Below are positions 44,822-54,032 of a stretch of DNA of 64,000 nucleotides, one piece after another (the first letter of the stretch is position 1; each line of letters starts with the position of its first letter). The stretch lies in the NCBI RefSeq assembly GCF_018449635.1, contig NZ_JAAVUV010000001.1, positions 62,001 to 126,000 of the forward strand, given 5' to 3'. This stretch comes from Caballeronia sp. dw_276 (GTDB lineage Bacteria > Pseudomonadota > Gammaproteobacteria > Burkholderiales > Burkholderiaceae). The notes below the pieces were generated by a model. The model saw only the letters and a list, made by a program, of their open reading frames with translations. It did not search any database and was not told where the DNA came from. Position numbers and translations under genes: made by a program.

Positions 44822-46031
44822 TTTCGGTTTGCTGGCTTGTATCGAATATTTCGGCGGTCTTGAAACACGCGACGGCCATGAGTCGTGAAACCGTGGCGCC
44901 GGACGTTCTTTCACAATCCGGGCAAGAGAGTTCGAACTCGTTGCCGTGCTGGGCAAGCTCGGGCTCGCCGACCGTGCAGGTCGGGCAGAACGATGGCAAG
45001 GCAACAAACGCATCGACATCTGTTCCCAAGTCCACAATTTCTTCGGTCGATAGCCGTCCTTCTTCAATCATCGCGCAGATCAATCGAGCAGCGCTCTTGT
45101 TCGTGCCGCCTTGTGCGCGCAGCGCATCCCGCTCCGACGCCAGTTCGTCTATTTCGTCGGATTTCTCGCGCAGCTGCAACTCCAGTCGATCCGCGCGTGC
45201 CTTGGCGGTGCTAAGTTGCTGAATAAAATCGAATTCCTTTTGGCTCGCCTGGCGTACGCCGGTCTGGTACGTCGCGGCAACACCGCGAAGCGAGTCTAGT
45301 TCTACCAGCATAGGTTTGACACGTCGCTCAGCTTCGCTTACCGCATCTTTGATCTGCTGCGCGTAGTGTTCGGTGTTGTGGCGCAACTCGGCGTTCAATG
45401 CGTCCAGCCGATCACGCAGCGCCGCATTCGCCGTTTGCTCAGCGTCAAGGCGCTTAGTCAAGCCAGCACTTTCGCCTTCCAAACGATGAATCAACGCATA
45501 TAAACCACTTTGAGCATCCGAATCCTGGTCCTTCCGCGCGCGCACTTCTGCTTCCAAGGTGGAATTTCGTGCCAACGCGGCGTCAGCGCGCGCTTCGCTG
45601 CGTCGAAGAGACTCCTCGAGAGCGGCAAATCGAACCTCAGAGTCATGCAGACGGACAAGGGCGGCGTCGGCTTCTTCCTTCGCCGCGTTCCGTTCGGTCT
45701 CGAGCGATTGGGTCGCCAGGTGCCGTGCTTCCTGGAACAGTTGTCCAAGTAACTCACCGGCGCGCTCCTGCAAGACTTCGGGAATTGCGCCACCGTCGAT
45801 ACGAATGCGGGACGCGGACCTGATCCGAGCCCAGAACGCATCGATGTCTTTTGGAATATCGCTGGCACTGCCTGTTTGAGTCAGGTCCCTGACGGTCGCC
45901 ATCGAAGGACGAATGCCGAAATCAAAGAAAAGTCGCTTGCATGCATGTTGTGACAGCTCCTGTCTTCGCGCTCCCTTGGATCTTAATTCAGCAAGTTCAC
46001 TGCGCAACGCTAGACGCTCTATGTCATTCAT
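44817..46031 (-). CDS. KfrA-like DNA-binding coiled-coil protein with Cys4 tail
   Basis: 404 aa. The N-terminal 90 residues (LFFDFGIRPSMATVRDLTQTGSASDI) match the KfrA_N helix-turn-helix region (VR-L-GSA). Residues 100-320 form a long coiled coil with heptad Leu/Ala. The C-terminus has CPTC and CPDC pairs (LPSFCPTC; LSCPDCERT), a zinc-ribbon-like unit not found in classic KfrA. KfrA proteins are plasmid-encoded autoregulators that support partition. Inverted repeats in its promoter are possible operators. Confidence 0.85.
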   Translation of the reverse strand: MNDIERLALRSELAELRSKGARRQELSQHACKRLFFDFGIRPSMATVRDLTQTGSASDIPKDIDAFWARIRSASRIRIDGGAIPEVLQERAGELLGQLFQEARHLATQSLETERNAAKEEADAALVRLHDSEVRFAALEESLRRSEARADAALARNSTLEAEVRARKDQDSDAQSGLYALIHRLEGESAGLTKRLDAEQTANAALRDRLDALNAELRHNTEHYAQQIKDAVSEAERRVKPMLVELDSLRGVAATYQTGVRQASQKEFDFIQQLSTAKARADRLELQLREKSDEIDELASERDALRAQGGTNKSAARLICAMIEEGRLSTEEIVDLGTDVDAFVALPSFCPTCTVGEPELAQHGNEFELSCPDCERTSGATVSRLMAVACFKTAEIFDTSQQTER

Positions 46032-46061
46032 TTCTACCCCGACGCATTTTCGTTCGATACA

Positions 46062-46078
46062 TAATACATTACGTATTA
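46062..46078. promoter_or_regulatory. Inverted repeat TAATAC-N5-GTATTA before kfrA
   Basis: Six-base arms, starting 31 bp upstream of the kfrA ATG, in AT-rich promoter DNA. A plausible KfrA autoregulatory site. Confidence 0.5.
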
Positions 46079-46173
46079 AACACTACGGTTCCGGGTGACA
46101 TTACATATTGTTTACTTCGCAACGCATTTTGTTAATGCAGATCAATCAGATCACCTGATCACGGTAGTGGTTT

Positions 46174-46259
46174 CCGTGAAACATGTAGAGCTTAGTCGTA
46201 CAAGTCATTGATTACTAGCGGTTTGTGACGCGTTTTCGTAATTTAGACATGTTTCACGG
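46174..46259. repeat. Pair of 13-bp inverted repeats
   Basis: CCGTGAAACATGT (46174-46186) and ACATGTTTCACGG (46247-46259) are exact complements 60 bp apart, between kfrA and the iteron array. TGTTTCAC recalls half of the primary-chromosome parS. Possible KfrA or partition sites. Confidence 0.6.
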
Positions 46260-46395
46260 TAGTGAGCCTTACGGTATCGGTCTTTATCTAGGTGCGCTCT
46301 CGCTTGAGAGTATTAGAAGTAAACACCTTTGAACCCTAGTTAAAAACGTTAACGCCACGGCAAAGCCTTACGGAATAAGGCTCTCCGGGGGCTTG

Positions 46396-47666
46396 GGTGA
46401 GTGTTTGCGGGAAGGAAGGTGAGCGCTAACGGGGGTTGGAGGTGATGAGGTTCAGGGGTGACAGTGAGCCAACACGGGAGCATGCGTGAGCGGATTCGGG
46501 AGGTGAGCAGTCGTGACAGGTGAGATTATTCGGGACGCCAAATCTTGATGAGGTCCAACGGATGGTCAACGAGTGCTTACAACGCGGGTAAGCGAAGTGA
46601 GTCTCTGCAGGACCCCGAAAAATCAAAAATCCGCGCATAAATTCGGTCATTTATACCGACAGGTGAGCGTTTGCGGGGAGAGAATGATGCCTAGGGTGAG
46701 CTTATACGGGGCGCCTGACCGGAAATCGAACGATTGCACAGAAGTGCGTTTGACTCAAGGTGAGGAGTTACGGGAGTGGTCTCGGGTCGAGGATTTAAGC
46801 GGGCCAAACCTGATCTCCTTGATTTTAAGGGATATTCGCGACCAGATTCGTTATGGGTGAGCTTTTTCGGGAGGCGCATCCAGTGTTTTCGAGGCCGCTG
46901 CATCTGCTCTGAGGGCGTTCTTTGGTGAGGCTTTTCGGGAGTCGTTTAGATATTTTATCGGTATTGAGTTGTCTCCTTGTCAGAATGGAATTTAAGTGTT
47001 GATGTCTTAACTCGTTGATAGTATTAGGGATTTGTTTTTGATTTCGTCGGCGCTGTGTCTGATAGGTGAGACTTTTCGGGAGCATTCCCTTCTCGGACCG
47101 TAGATGGCGGGAAAATCCAAAATTGATACGTGGGTGAGCTTCTGCAGGACCTGTTGCTCACGCTGTGACGGTGGCAAGGTGCCTTTGACGCACTTTTAAA
47201 GTCAAAAACACGGCGATTTGGGTCCAGAGGTGAGGCTTTACGGGAGAAACACGCGCCTTGGCCTACAGCGGCCGGCGACTATTGAAGGCAAAGGTGAGGG
47301 AATTCGGGACTGTTTGAGAGCAGTGCTGATGCGCGTGCTGCTACGTCTTTACGGTAGAACAAGACTTCCGGTCGAAGGAACGGTGAGCTTTTTCAGGACT
47401 TTGATAGCAAAGTCTTGCCTACGAAACCCACGCATCGTCGATTTAGGTGTCATTTTGTCGTTTTTCTACGTTCATGGAACCGCGCGGTTAGATATCTAGA
47501 TAATTTTTTGGGAAATGCGTTTGCCTGAAAATTTTTTCAGGTGAGGTAATACGGGATCATCCGGAGGGCGTTGGAAGCAGACTCTATTGCGAGCTAAATC
47601 GTTTACCCGCTTGGCGCGGGGATAGCCGAGACGCTGCGCAACGGTGAGGGTGAGAACTTTCGGGAG
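46396..47666 (+). repeat. Iteron array, about 18 copies
   Basis: 18-bp direct repeats, consensus GGTGAGNNNTTNCGGGAG, starting at 46396, 46418, 46463, 46485, 46519, 46596, 46662, 46695, 46759, 46856, 46924, 47065, 47133, 47229, 47293, 47392, 47540 and 47649; weaker copies at 46261 and 47713. All point toward rep. Spacing varies from 22 to over 140 bp, unlike a CRISPR. They fit Rep-binding iterons of a Rep_3-type origin. Confidence 0.92.
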
Positions 47667-47784
47667 TGCACCTCAGTGAGTCGGGTGTGCAAGAGGCGCA
47701 TCACCGTACGAGGGTGAGCTTGCGCCTGTAGACGAGCTTCACCGTCATGGGTATCCTTTCCCAAAATTCTCCCTGACTCCAAGC

Positions 47785-49134
47785 ATGGCAACCAAACGCG
47801 CGAAGAAGACTGATGTGGTGAGTCCAAGCTCGGCTGAGCTGCGCAAAGCCGTCGAGGCCATAGCGATCCAGCCGAAGAGCGGAAAAATCACCCTCTTGAC
47901 TCGCAAGTTGTTCAACGTGTTGCTCGCTGTTGCGCAACAGGCCGACGAATCAGGCGATACCTATCGCGCGTTGTTATCGGACATTGTCGCTAATTCGGCT
48001 TTCGATTCCAACGATACCGCGTTGGTCAAGGAGCATTTGCGTCGGATGGTGTCGGTTCAGGTTGAGTGGAGTACGGGCACGTCCAGCCAGAAGCCGGGGC
48101 GCAAGTGGGGAATATCGACGTTGATTGCAGACGCTGAAATTCTTGAGGATCCCGCTACGAGGCGCGTCTGGGTCGAATTTTCCTTTGCTCCCAAGATCAA
48201 GAAAAAGCTTCTTGACCCGGTTCAATACGCTCGCCTGAGCCTGCAATTCCAAAGTCAGTTGCGAAGTAGCGCGGGCCTTGCGCTTTATGAGATCTGCGTT
48301 CGATACCTGACGAATCCGAGTCATCTGACCATGCGCGAGACGTGGGAATGGTGGCGGCCGATTCTCTCGGGCACGCCTGATACCGAGGCTGGCGACGAAG
48401 CAAAACGTGAATATAAGTATTTCAAGCGAGATTACCTCCGGCCCGCGATCGCCGAGGTCAATGCGGTAACCAATATTTTTGTCGAGTTGATCGAGCATCG
48501 GGAAGGACGACGGGTTGCCGAAATCCAGTTCCGCGTGACCGAACGTAAGCAACCCATGCTTGCACTCGATGAACACCCGAATGTCTTTGACAGCACGCTT
48601 GTCGATCGAATGGTCAAGATCGGGATACCCCTGAAGGACGCGCAAACGCTCTACGCGGACAGCGAAGAAAACCGGATTCGAGCCGCCTTGCAAATGACCG
48701 AGCAACGGATGCGCAGTACTTCGTTGCCTCCGGTGCGGAGCGCGGCGGCGCTGTTTAAAGATGCTTTGAAGAAGGGTTATGCACCACAACTCGAAGCGCT
48801 TCCGGCGGTTGCGGCACCTGCGAAAAGCAATGGTGCACCGGCCGACGATCTTAAAGCACGTCTGCTGAGCGAGTTTTCGGTTTATCGCCGTAAGGAAGCG
48901 CGCGCTTTGTATGAGGAACAAGGCGAGTCGGAGCGGGAGCTGGCGCGTCAGACGTTCGAGGAAGACGTACTCCCGGAACTTGGCGGTCATATGCGCGATG
49001 ACTGGCGCAAGCGGGGACTGGACTCGAAGATGGGTGAAACGTCATTCTTCGATTGGCTCGCGCGCAAGACTTGGGGTGAGCCAACCGATGGCGATTTGCT
49101 GGCATTCACGTTGAATCAGAATCGCGCGGCGTGA
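47785..49134 (+). CDS. repA: Replication initiator, Rep_3/RepB type
   Basis: 449 aa. The first 250 residues have the tandem winged-helix pattern of Rep_3 initiators (LTLLTRKLFNVLLAVAQQ-like start in ITLLTRKLFNVLLAVAQQ; SLQFQSQLRSSAGLALYEIC; YKYFKRDYLRPAIAEVNAVT). The C-terminal 180 residues are extra and end in a conserved-looking FFDWLARKTWGEP. It should bind the iterons upstream and open the origin of this replicon. The long C-terminal part distinguishes it from small plasmid Reps and matches those of Burkholderia secondary chromosomes (from memory). Confidence 0.9.
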   Translation: MATKRAKKTDVVSPSSAELRKAVEAIAIQPKSGKITLLTRKLFNVLLAVAQQADESGDTYRALLSDIVANSAFDSNDTALVKEHLRRMVSVQVEWSTGTSSQKPGRKWGISTLIADAEILEDPATRRVWVEFSFAPKIKKKLLDPVQYARLSLQFQSQLRSSAGLALYEICVRYLTNPSHLTMRETWEWWRPILSGTPDTEAGDEAKREYKYFKRDYLRPAIAEVNAVTNIFVELIEHREGRRVAEIQFRVTERKQPMLALDEHPNVFDSTLVDRMVKIGIPLKDAQTLYADSEENRIRAALQMTEQRMRSTSLPPVRSAAALFKDALKKGYAPQLEALPAVAAPAKSNGAPADDLKARLLSEFSVYRRKEARALYEEQGESERELARQTFEEDVLPELGGHMRDDWRKRGLDSKMGETSFFDWLARKTWGEPTDGDLLAFTLNQNRAA

Positions 49135-49178
49135 TCGCTAGCGGCGCTACTGATGCTTCCGCGTCGTAGCGCCTTGGA

Positions 49179-50243
49179 TTATTGTTTGCCAGGTTCTGTC
49201 TGCAGCATCTTTTCGATTTGCTGGAGAAGCGCGTCGCGCTTGTCCTTGGACAGACCACGCAGTCGTAACTCAAGTCGGTCATCGCCATAAGTCTTGAGAT
49301 CGCCCACGGCAATTCCTTCGAGTTTGATCTCCAGTCGTTGAGCATAGCGCTGGCGACCCACCGGTTTCGGCGTTTCTTGCGCGCTTGCGCGACCCTTCAC
49401 GATGTCCGCGACTTGGCGCGTGCTCAGATCGTCGGATGCAATTTTGCTGATCAGGCGTAACGTCGCATCAGCACCGCGCGCACCGTGGAAACGCGAGACC
49501 TGGTAAGCCATGTTGGAGCCAAATCGATCCGGCCGGGCCACCATCTCATGCATCACGTTTTCGGGCAGCTTGGCAATTGCCAAGGCGACAGCGATTGTCG
49601 ATTCGTCCAGGCCCAGGTGATCGGCCAACTCGCGCTGACTTTGAAAGTGATTTTCATCGAGGAAACGCTTCCAGACGACGGCATTATCGAACACGGTCTG
49701 TGAGTCTCGTTGCACGTTCAGGTCGTAGCCAAGCTTGTAGCTTTCGATCCCGATTGGAAGGTCGATAACAATCGCCTTCACCGTCTCCTTGTTGGCCTCT
49801 TTAAGGGCGCGAACTCTTCGGCCCCCATCACTCACAAAAAAAGTGCCAGGGTTATCGTGGTCGGGTATGACGTGTATGGCCTGCTGTTGGCCTTGTTTGG
49901 CCAAATTAACGGCAAGTTCAGCGATCGACGCCTTCAGGTAAAAGTGGCGAGGGTTGAATGGGCTCGGTTTGATAGCTTTTAATGGTAAATCAATGACCTG
50001 GCCGTTGACGTATCGGTTCTTTCGGCGCCAGGTCTTGAATTCTTCCGATTCCAAGGTCTCAGCATCATCCTCGATTTCGTTGTCGGCGTATCCGCTCGAT
50101 CGTCCGGTGACCTGCTTGTCGTTGCCAGCCTCCTGATTGACGATATCGTCGATGGCGTTGATGCGATCGAGGGCCGTGCGTTTCTCGCTGCTTGTGGTAT
50201 CGGGTCGGGCCTTGAAGCCTTTGGCGAATGGGTTCGGTTTCAT
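49179..50243 (-). CDS. parB: Chromosome/plasmid partition protein ParB
   Basis: 354 aa. ParB_N CTP-binding domain from about 80 (LPLKAIKPSPFNPRHFY) with the GGRR box in FVSDGGRRVRALKEA, then the parS-binding HTH (QSQRELADHLGLDESTIAVALAIAKLP). A C-terminal dimer region follows. Starts 24 bp after parA's stop, with a parS-like palindrome in the gap. Converges with rep. Confidence 0.95.
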   Translation of the reverse strand: MKPNPFAKGFKARPDTTSSEKRTALDRINAIDDIVNQEAGNDKQVTGRSSGYADNEIEDDAETLESEEFKTWRRKNRYVNGQVIDLPLKAIKPSPFNPRHFYLKASIAELAVNLAKQGQQQAIHVIPDHDNPGTFFVSDGGRRVRALKEANKETVKAIVIDLPIGIESYKLGYDLNVQRDSQTVFDNAVVWKRFLDENHFQSQRELADHLGLDESTIAVALAIAKLPENVMHEMVARPDRFGSNMAYQVSRFHGARGADATLRLISKIASDDLSTRQVADIVKGRASAQETPKPVGRQRYAQRLEIKLEGIAVGDLKTYGDDRLELRLRGLSKDKRDALLQQIEKMLQTEPGKQ

Positions 50244-50251
50244 TCAACGTC

Positions 50252-50267
50252 CTTTATGCGCATAAAG
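50252..50267. other. parS: parS-like palindrome between parA and parB
   Basis: CTTTATGCGCATAAAG, perfect 16-bp palindrome in the parA-parB gap. It closely resembles the parS I recall for Burkholderia cenocepacia chromosome 2 (GTTTATGCGCATAAAC). Confidence 0.85.
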
Positions 50268-50930
50268 TCAGGGAAGCATGGCGAGAACTTCGTCTGCACA
50301 CGCACGTATTTCGGCGGCAGCGAGGCGTGAGCCCCGGTCGGTCATCTGAAGGACGGTCTGGCCCAGGGCCATCGCCTGCTTGTAGCATTCTCGCGTGGGA
50401 ATCTGGGTCTTGAGTAAGGGGAATCCCAGCTCTTCCAAAGCGCGCTTCAATTCCCGGGTCAGCATCCGTTTTTCCTCGGTTTTATTGAGGAGAAACACGG
50501 CACGGAGATCTTCGTTCATGACTTGCGCTTGCTGGATCAGCTTGACCAAACCAACGCTCGACCAGTAATCAGCAGGCGACGATGACGTCGGGACGATTGC
50601 GACAGTTGCAGCGAGAAGGACAACGCCCGATACCTTTTCGGTGATCGACGGCGGGCAATCCACCACGATGATGTCGTAGTCGTTGACGAACTTCTTGATT
50701 TCCCGATGGATTTGACCGCCCGCTTCGGAGAGGTTGACGATGGGAAAAGGAATTCCGCTGGCTTCATCGGACGCGGCACTGGCCCAATGGACCAGGGTGT
50801 TTTGGCCATCGGCGTCGACAACAAGTACCCGTTTCCCCTTTTCATGGAACGCAGCGCCCAAATGCATTGCGATCGTACTTTTGCCCACTCCACCCTTCTG
50901 CTGCGTGATCGCGATAATTTCAGCTGCCAC
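50268..50930 (-). CDS. parA: Partition ATPase ParA
   Basis: 220 aa, small ParA without N-terminal HTH. Deviant Walker A KGGVGKST (residues 12-19), Walker A' (VVDADGQN) and Walker B (IIVVDCPPS). With ParB and parS it positions this replicon's origin. First gene of the parAB operon; two further parS palindromes lie upstream at 51029 and 51266. Confidence 0.96.
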   Translation of the reverse strand: MAAEIIAITQQKGGVGKSTIAMHLGAAFHEKGKRVLVVDADGQNTLVHWASAASDEASGIPFPIVNLSEAGGQIHREIKKFVNDYDIIVVDCPPSITEKVSGVVLLAATVAIVPTSSSPADYWSSVGLVKLIQQAQVMNEDLRAVFLLNKTEEKRMLTRELKRALEELGFPLLKTQIPTRECYKQAMALGQTVLQMTDRGSRLAAAEIRACADEVLAMLP

Positions 50931-51028
50931 GTTTTGCTCCCAAATTTAGCTTTTTGAATTTTACATTGAAAGCGGAAATTTTCTAGCGGAAACCGTGATG
51001 ATTAGCTATTCGGTCAGGGTCCAGCGAG

Positions 51029-51044
51029 GTTTATGCGCATAAAG
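51029..51044. other. parS: parS-like palindrome
   Basis: GTTTATGCGCATAAAG: perfect 14-bp core palindrome, 99 bp upstream of parA. Confidence 0.85.
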
Positions 51045-51265
51045 TCGGTTTCAGCTCTGGCTAGGCAGTTATCGTCTGCGAGGCAATCGTGTTGGCAACC
51101 TTCTGTTGGGGGCAGTCAATGCTTCGGAGATGAACACTCACGATTTCCGTGTAGCGATAATTGCTGCTCGTCGGCGACGGCGTTCAAACGTTGTATAAGG
51201 GCGGGCATTTCGCGCGGCAATTCATGCATTGAGGACCATCAACCGGTTCCCCACATCTCGGGCAC

Positions 51266-51281
51266 CTTTATGCGCATAAAG
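51266..51281. other. parS: parS-like palindrome
   Basis: CTTTATGCGCATAAAG, identical to the one between parA and parB, about 340 bp upstream of parA. Confidence 0.85.
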
Positions 51282-51543
51282 TCGACAGTTCATACCCCGC
51301 TAAACGGAGATCGCGCGCCTATCCGCACTAACAACGCGTGTTCAACAACACGTTGCCTATCGACCAATAAAGTAATTCCCGCTTTACAAACCCACACGAC
51401 CATTCAACCGAATACAGTCGTCCGCTGTTCCGAGCCACCCCAAGCATCCCGTAAGCAAGCACTCGTAAAATCGCCGCCACTACGCGGCGGCAAACAGTCG
51501 CGGGTACGCTAGCCTCTCCTTTTAATCAGCCAAGGGCATTTAA

Positions 51544-52929
51544 GTGCATCTGACTTCGACTTTCGCCGCGTGGTCCGACCACGACACGCGTCTTCTCATT
51601 GCATGCGCGCTCGGATTGGCGTCGATCATCGTTTTAATTAGTGCGCTGAAGCTGGCGCCGTTCTTGTCGATACTCGTAGGAACCTTCGTCGCTGGCTTTA
51701 CCGCAGGATTGCCGCTCGAGGCAGTCGCCGGCGCGTTCAGCAAAGGCGCCGGCGGCTTGCTGGGCGATGTCGGGATCATCATTGCGCTGGGTGCGATGCT
51801 CGGCGCATTAATGGCGGAGTCTGGCGCGGCCGATCGATTGGTCTCGACCATCCTCGATCACTCCACGCCACGAACGCTACCTTGGCTGATGGCGCTGGTC
51901 GCGATTGTCATCGGCTTGCCGCTCTTTTTTGAAGTCGGCCTTGTCATGATGGTGCCTATCATCTTCGTGATGGCGCGCCGCTCGAAACAGCCGATTCTGT
52001 GTATTGCGATTCCAGCGCTGGCGGGCATGACGACGCTGCATGCGCTGCTTCCACCGCACCCGGGTCCGCTGATCGCCGTCAGCGCGCTGCACGCGGACCT
52101 CGGCATCACGATGGGCCTTGGCTTCATCATCGCGATTCCTGCTGTGATTCTGGCCGGTCCTGTGTATGGCATGTGGCTTTCGCGCCGGATGCACGTGGAC
52201 GAGCCGGAAGAGATGGGCAAGCTGTTCGCATCGAAAGTCGATGAAACCGGTTCGCTCGATGCTCCCAGCTTTCAAATCTCGCTGCTGACGATTCTTTTGC
52301 CCGTGTTGCTGATGCTGGGTCGCACGGTCGCAAAACTGGCGGTTCAGCCCGAAACGCTGCTATTCGATACGCTTAACTTCTTAGGTGAGCCTTTGATCGC
52401 GCTTGGACTCACCGTTCTTTTCGCGATTGTCGCGCTGGGATGGACGCGTGGTATGCCGCGAGACAAGGTGAGCGGCATCCTGCGCAAAAGCTTGCCGCCA
52501 ATCTGCGCGCTGCTGTTGACCATCGGCGCCGGTGGAGGTCTGAAGCAGACGCTGGTGCTAGGGGGAATAAGCACCACGATCGGCAAGATCGCGATCGGCT
52601 CGCACCTGCCGCTGATCCTGCTTGCATGGCTGATCGCCGTTGCGTTGCGTCAGGCTACCGGCTCGGCGACGGTTGCGACTACGACGACAGCGGGCATCAT
52701 CGCGCCGGTCGTCGCAGGGTTGAGCGCGACGCACAACTCACTGCTGGCGCTGGCGATCGGCGCGGGTTCTGTGTTCTTCTGTCATGTCAACGATGCAGGT
52801 TTCTGGATGATTCGCGAATATTTCGGCCTGCAGTTGAAACAGACCGTGTACGTCTGGTCGGTGCTTCAGACCATCGTCTCGGTGGTCGGCCTGGCGCTCA
52901 CTTTGGTAATGTGGGGCGTGCTGACCTGA
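51544..52929 (+). CDS. GntP-family gluconate:H+ symporter
   Basis: 461 aa from a GTG start. About 12 helices; motifs LGAMLGALMAESGAADRLVSTI, MTTLHALLPPHPGPLIAV, RQATGSATVATTTTAGI and FFCHVNDAGFWMIREYFGL are those of gluconate permeases (GntT/GntP). Gluconate is the likely substrate. No gluconate kinase is adjacent. Confidence 0.92.
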   Translation: MHLTSTFAAWSDHDTRLLIACALGLASIIVLISALKLAPFLSILVGTFVAGFTAGLPLEAVAGAFSKGAGGLLGDVGIIIALGAMLGALMAESGAADRLVSTILDHSTPRTLPWLMALVAIVIGLPLFFEVGLVMMVPIIFVMARRSKQPILCIAIPALAGMTTLHALLPPHPGPLIAVSALHADLGITMGLGFIIAIPAVILAGPVYGMWLSRRMHVDEPEEMGKLFASKVDETGSLDAPSFQISLLTILLPVLLMLGRTVAKLAVQPETLLFDTLNFLGEPLIALGLTVLFAIVALGWTRGMPRDKVSGILRKSLPPICALLLTIGAGGGLKQTLVLGGISTTIGKIAIGSHLPLILLAWLIAVALRQATGSATVATTTTAGIIAPVVAGLSATHNSLLALAIGAGSVFFCHVNDAGFWMIREYFGLQLKQTVYVWSVLQTIVSVVGLALTLVMWGVLT

Positions 52930-53020
52930 ATGAGAACATACATGCTGACGTGAATTGTGGGCAGATTGGCGTGGCAAGTGGAACTCCAAACTTAAAATAC
53001 AAAGAAAGGAGATATCGATA

Positions 53021-53311
53021 ATGCTTGCCCTGCGCCCAACTTGCGAATGCTGCGCAAAGCCGCTCCTCCCGGACGCGCGCGACGCCATGATCTGCAGCTT
53101 CGAATGCACATTCTGTGAGTCGTGCGTACTCTCACGGCTTCAAAATGTTTGTCCGAACTGCGGCGGCGGCTTCCAGTTCCGCCCGATTCGTCCAAAAGCG
53201 CGACTTGCGAGCCGCCCGGCCTCGACCGAGGTCCATCCCGCAGGCGTAGACGAACAACAACATCGCGCGTTCCTGGACCGCTACGCCGACATCCCGCCCT
53301 CCAAACGATAG
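53021..53311 (+). CDS. DUF1272 Cys-rich protein
   Basis: 96 aa, with AAAGGAG before the ATG. MLALRPTCECCAKPLLPDAR, then FECTFCESCVLSRLQNVCPNCGGGF: a double zinc-binding pattern identical in layout to DUF1272. Function unknown; probably metal-binding. Confidence 0.88.
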   Translation: MLALRPTCECCAKPLLPDARDAMICSFECTFCESCVLSRLQNVCPNCGGGFQFRPIRPKARLASRPASTEVHPAGVDEQQHRAFLDRYADIPPSKR

Positions 53312-53444
53312 TCATCGGCCACGCCTCAGGGAATCTACCGATCTGAGCGCCGCTCATACCCGTGCTCAGGAATCATCGATTCCTCCTCGACAGCGCGGGC
53401 TCGCACAATCTGTTCATCGATCCACTCCTTGAACGGAAGCCAAC

Positions 53445-53984
53445 ATGTCTGCATCCCAATCCGAGCGCAACCTTCACATCGGCGAAGGCTTTGAAGGACC
53501 TGGCGTCAATCTCGCCCATATCAACGTCCTAGTCGGACCCCGCAACGGCCCAGCCGGACAGGCGTTCGCAACCGCGCTCTCTACGCCGTCGGCGGGCCAC
53601 GCGCCGTTTGTCGTCATCGCCAAGCCGGGTGTTCCAACGAAGCCTCTCACGTTGTATGTAAACAAGGCGCAAATCGCCAATGAGTTTCATGGAAACGCGA
53701 CCTGGGGCGCGTCGCAGGCAGGCATCGCGAAGGCCGTTGCAGAGTCGCTCGAAAACGGCACGTTGCCTCCGGAAGCGGAAAACGATTGGGTGGTCGTATC
53801 GGCGAATTGGGTAAATCCAGCGGCCGACGATCTGGACGCTGTGTTCCTCAACAATTACCGCGCGACCAAAAACGCCATCAAGGCCGCCATGGCCGGACTG
53901 CCGTCAAAGAGCGACGTGTTCGCCGCCGCACGCGAAGTCTCGAATCCTTTTTACACGCCGCGTTTGCCGCAGGCCGCCCTTTAA
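53445..53984 (+). CDS. Formaldehyde-activating enzyme (Fae)-like protein
   Basis: 179 aa, Fae fold. NLAHINVLVGPRNGPAGQAFATAL keeps the His that acts as catalytic acid in Fae; PSAGHAPFVVIAKPG and VPTKPLTLYVNKAQI align with the pterin-binding stretch. Fae joins formaldehyde to tetrahydromethanopterin, but Burkholderia do not all use this cofactor, and Fae paralogues can have other roles. Starts a cluster with an aldo/keto reductase and an aldehyde dehydrogenase. Confidence 0.85.
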   Translation: MSASQSERNLHIGEGFEGPGVNLAHINVLVGPRNGPAGQAFATALSTPSAGHAPFVVIAKPGVPTKPLTLYVNKAQIANEFHGNATWGASQAGIAKAVAESLENGTLPPEAENDWVVVSANWVNPAADDLDAVFLNNYRATKNAIKAAMAGLPSKSDVFAAAREVSNPFYTPRLPQAAL

Positions 53985-54032
53985 ATCCGCATACGGGCGC
54001 TGCATGCCGGTGCTCGCTTGGAGACTTGAATA

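Larger units (their letters stand above)
46032..47784. other. Replication origin region (ori of the replicon)
   Basis: 1.75 kb without a gene between divergent kfrA and rep. Contains inverted repeats near kfrA, about 18 iterons, and two AT-rich stretches at 46942-47050 and 47445-47539 that could be the unwinding element. No perfect DnaA box (TTATCCACA) was found by eye. Confidence 0.88.
50931..51543. other. 613-bp gene-free region upstream of parA
   Basis: No supported gene (a 159-codon frame lacks coding character and crosses the parS sites). Contains two parS palindromes and the parAB promoter region. Confidence 0.65.

Noticed and set aside
46573-47499. Open frames of 93-95 codons inside the origin region
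   Set aside because: They run through iterons, lack ribosome sites and have no protein-like composition.
46396-47730. Repeat array considered as a CRISPR
   Set aside because: Repeats are short and variable, spacing is irregular (22 to over 140 bp), no cas genes are near, and the array adjoins a Rep_3 initiator.
51033-51512. 159-codon open frame upstream of parA
   Set aside because: Starts inside a parS palindrome and crosses another, with no domain or coding pattern; treated as non-coding.
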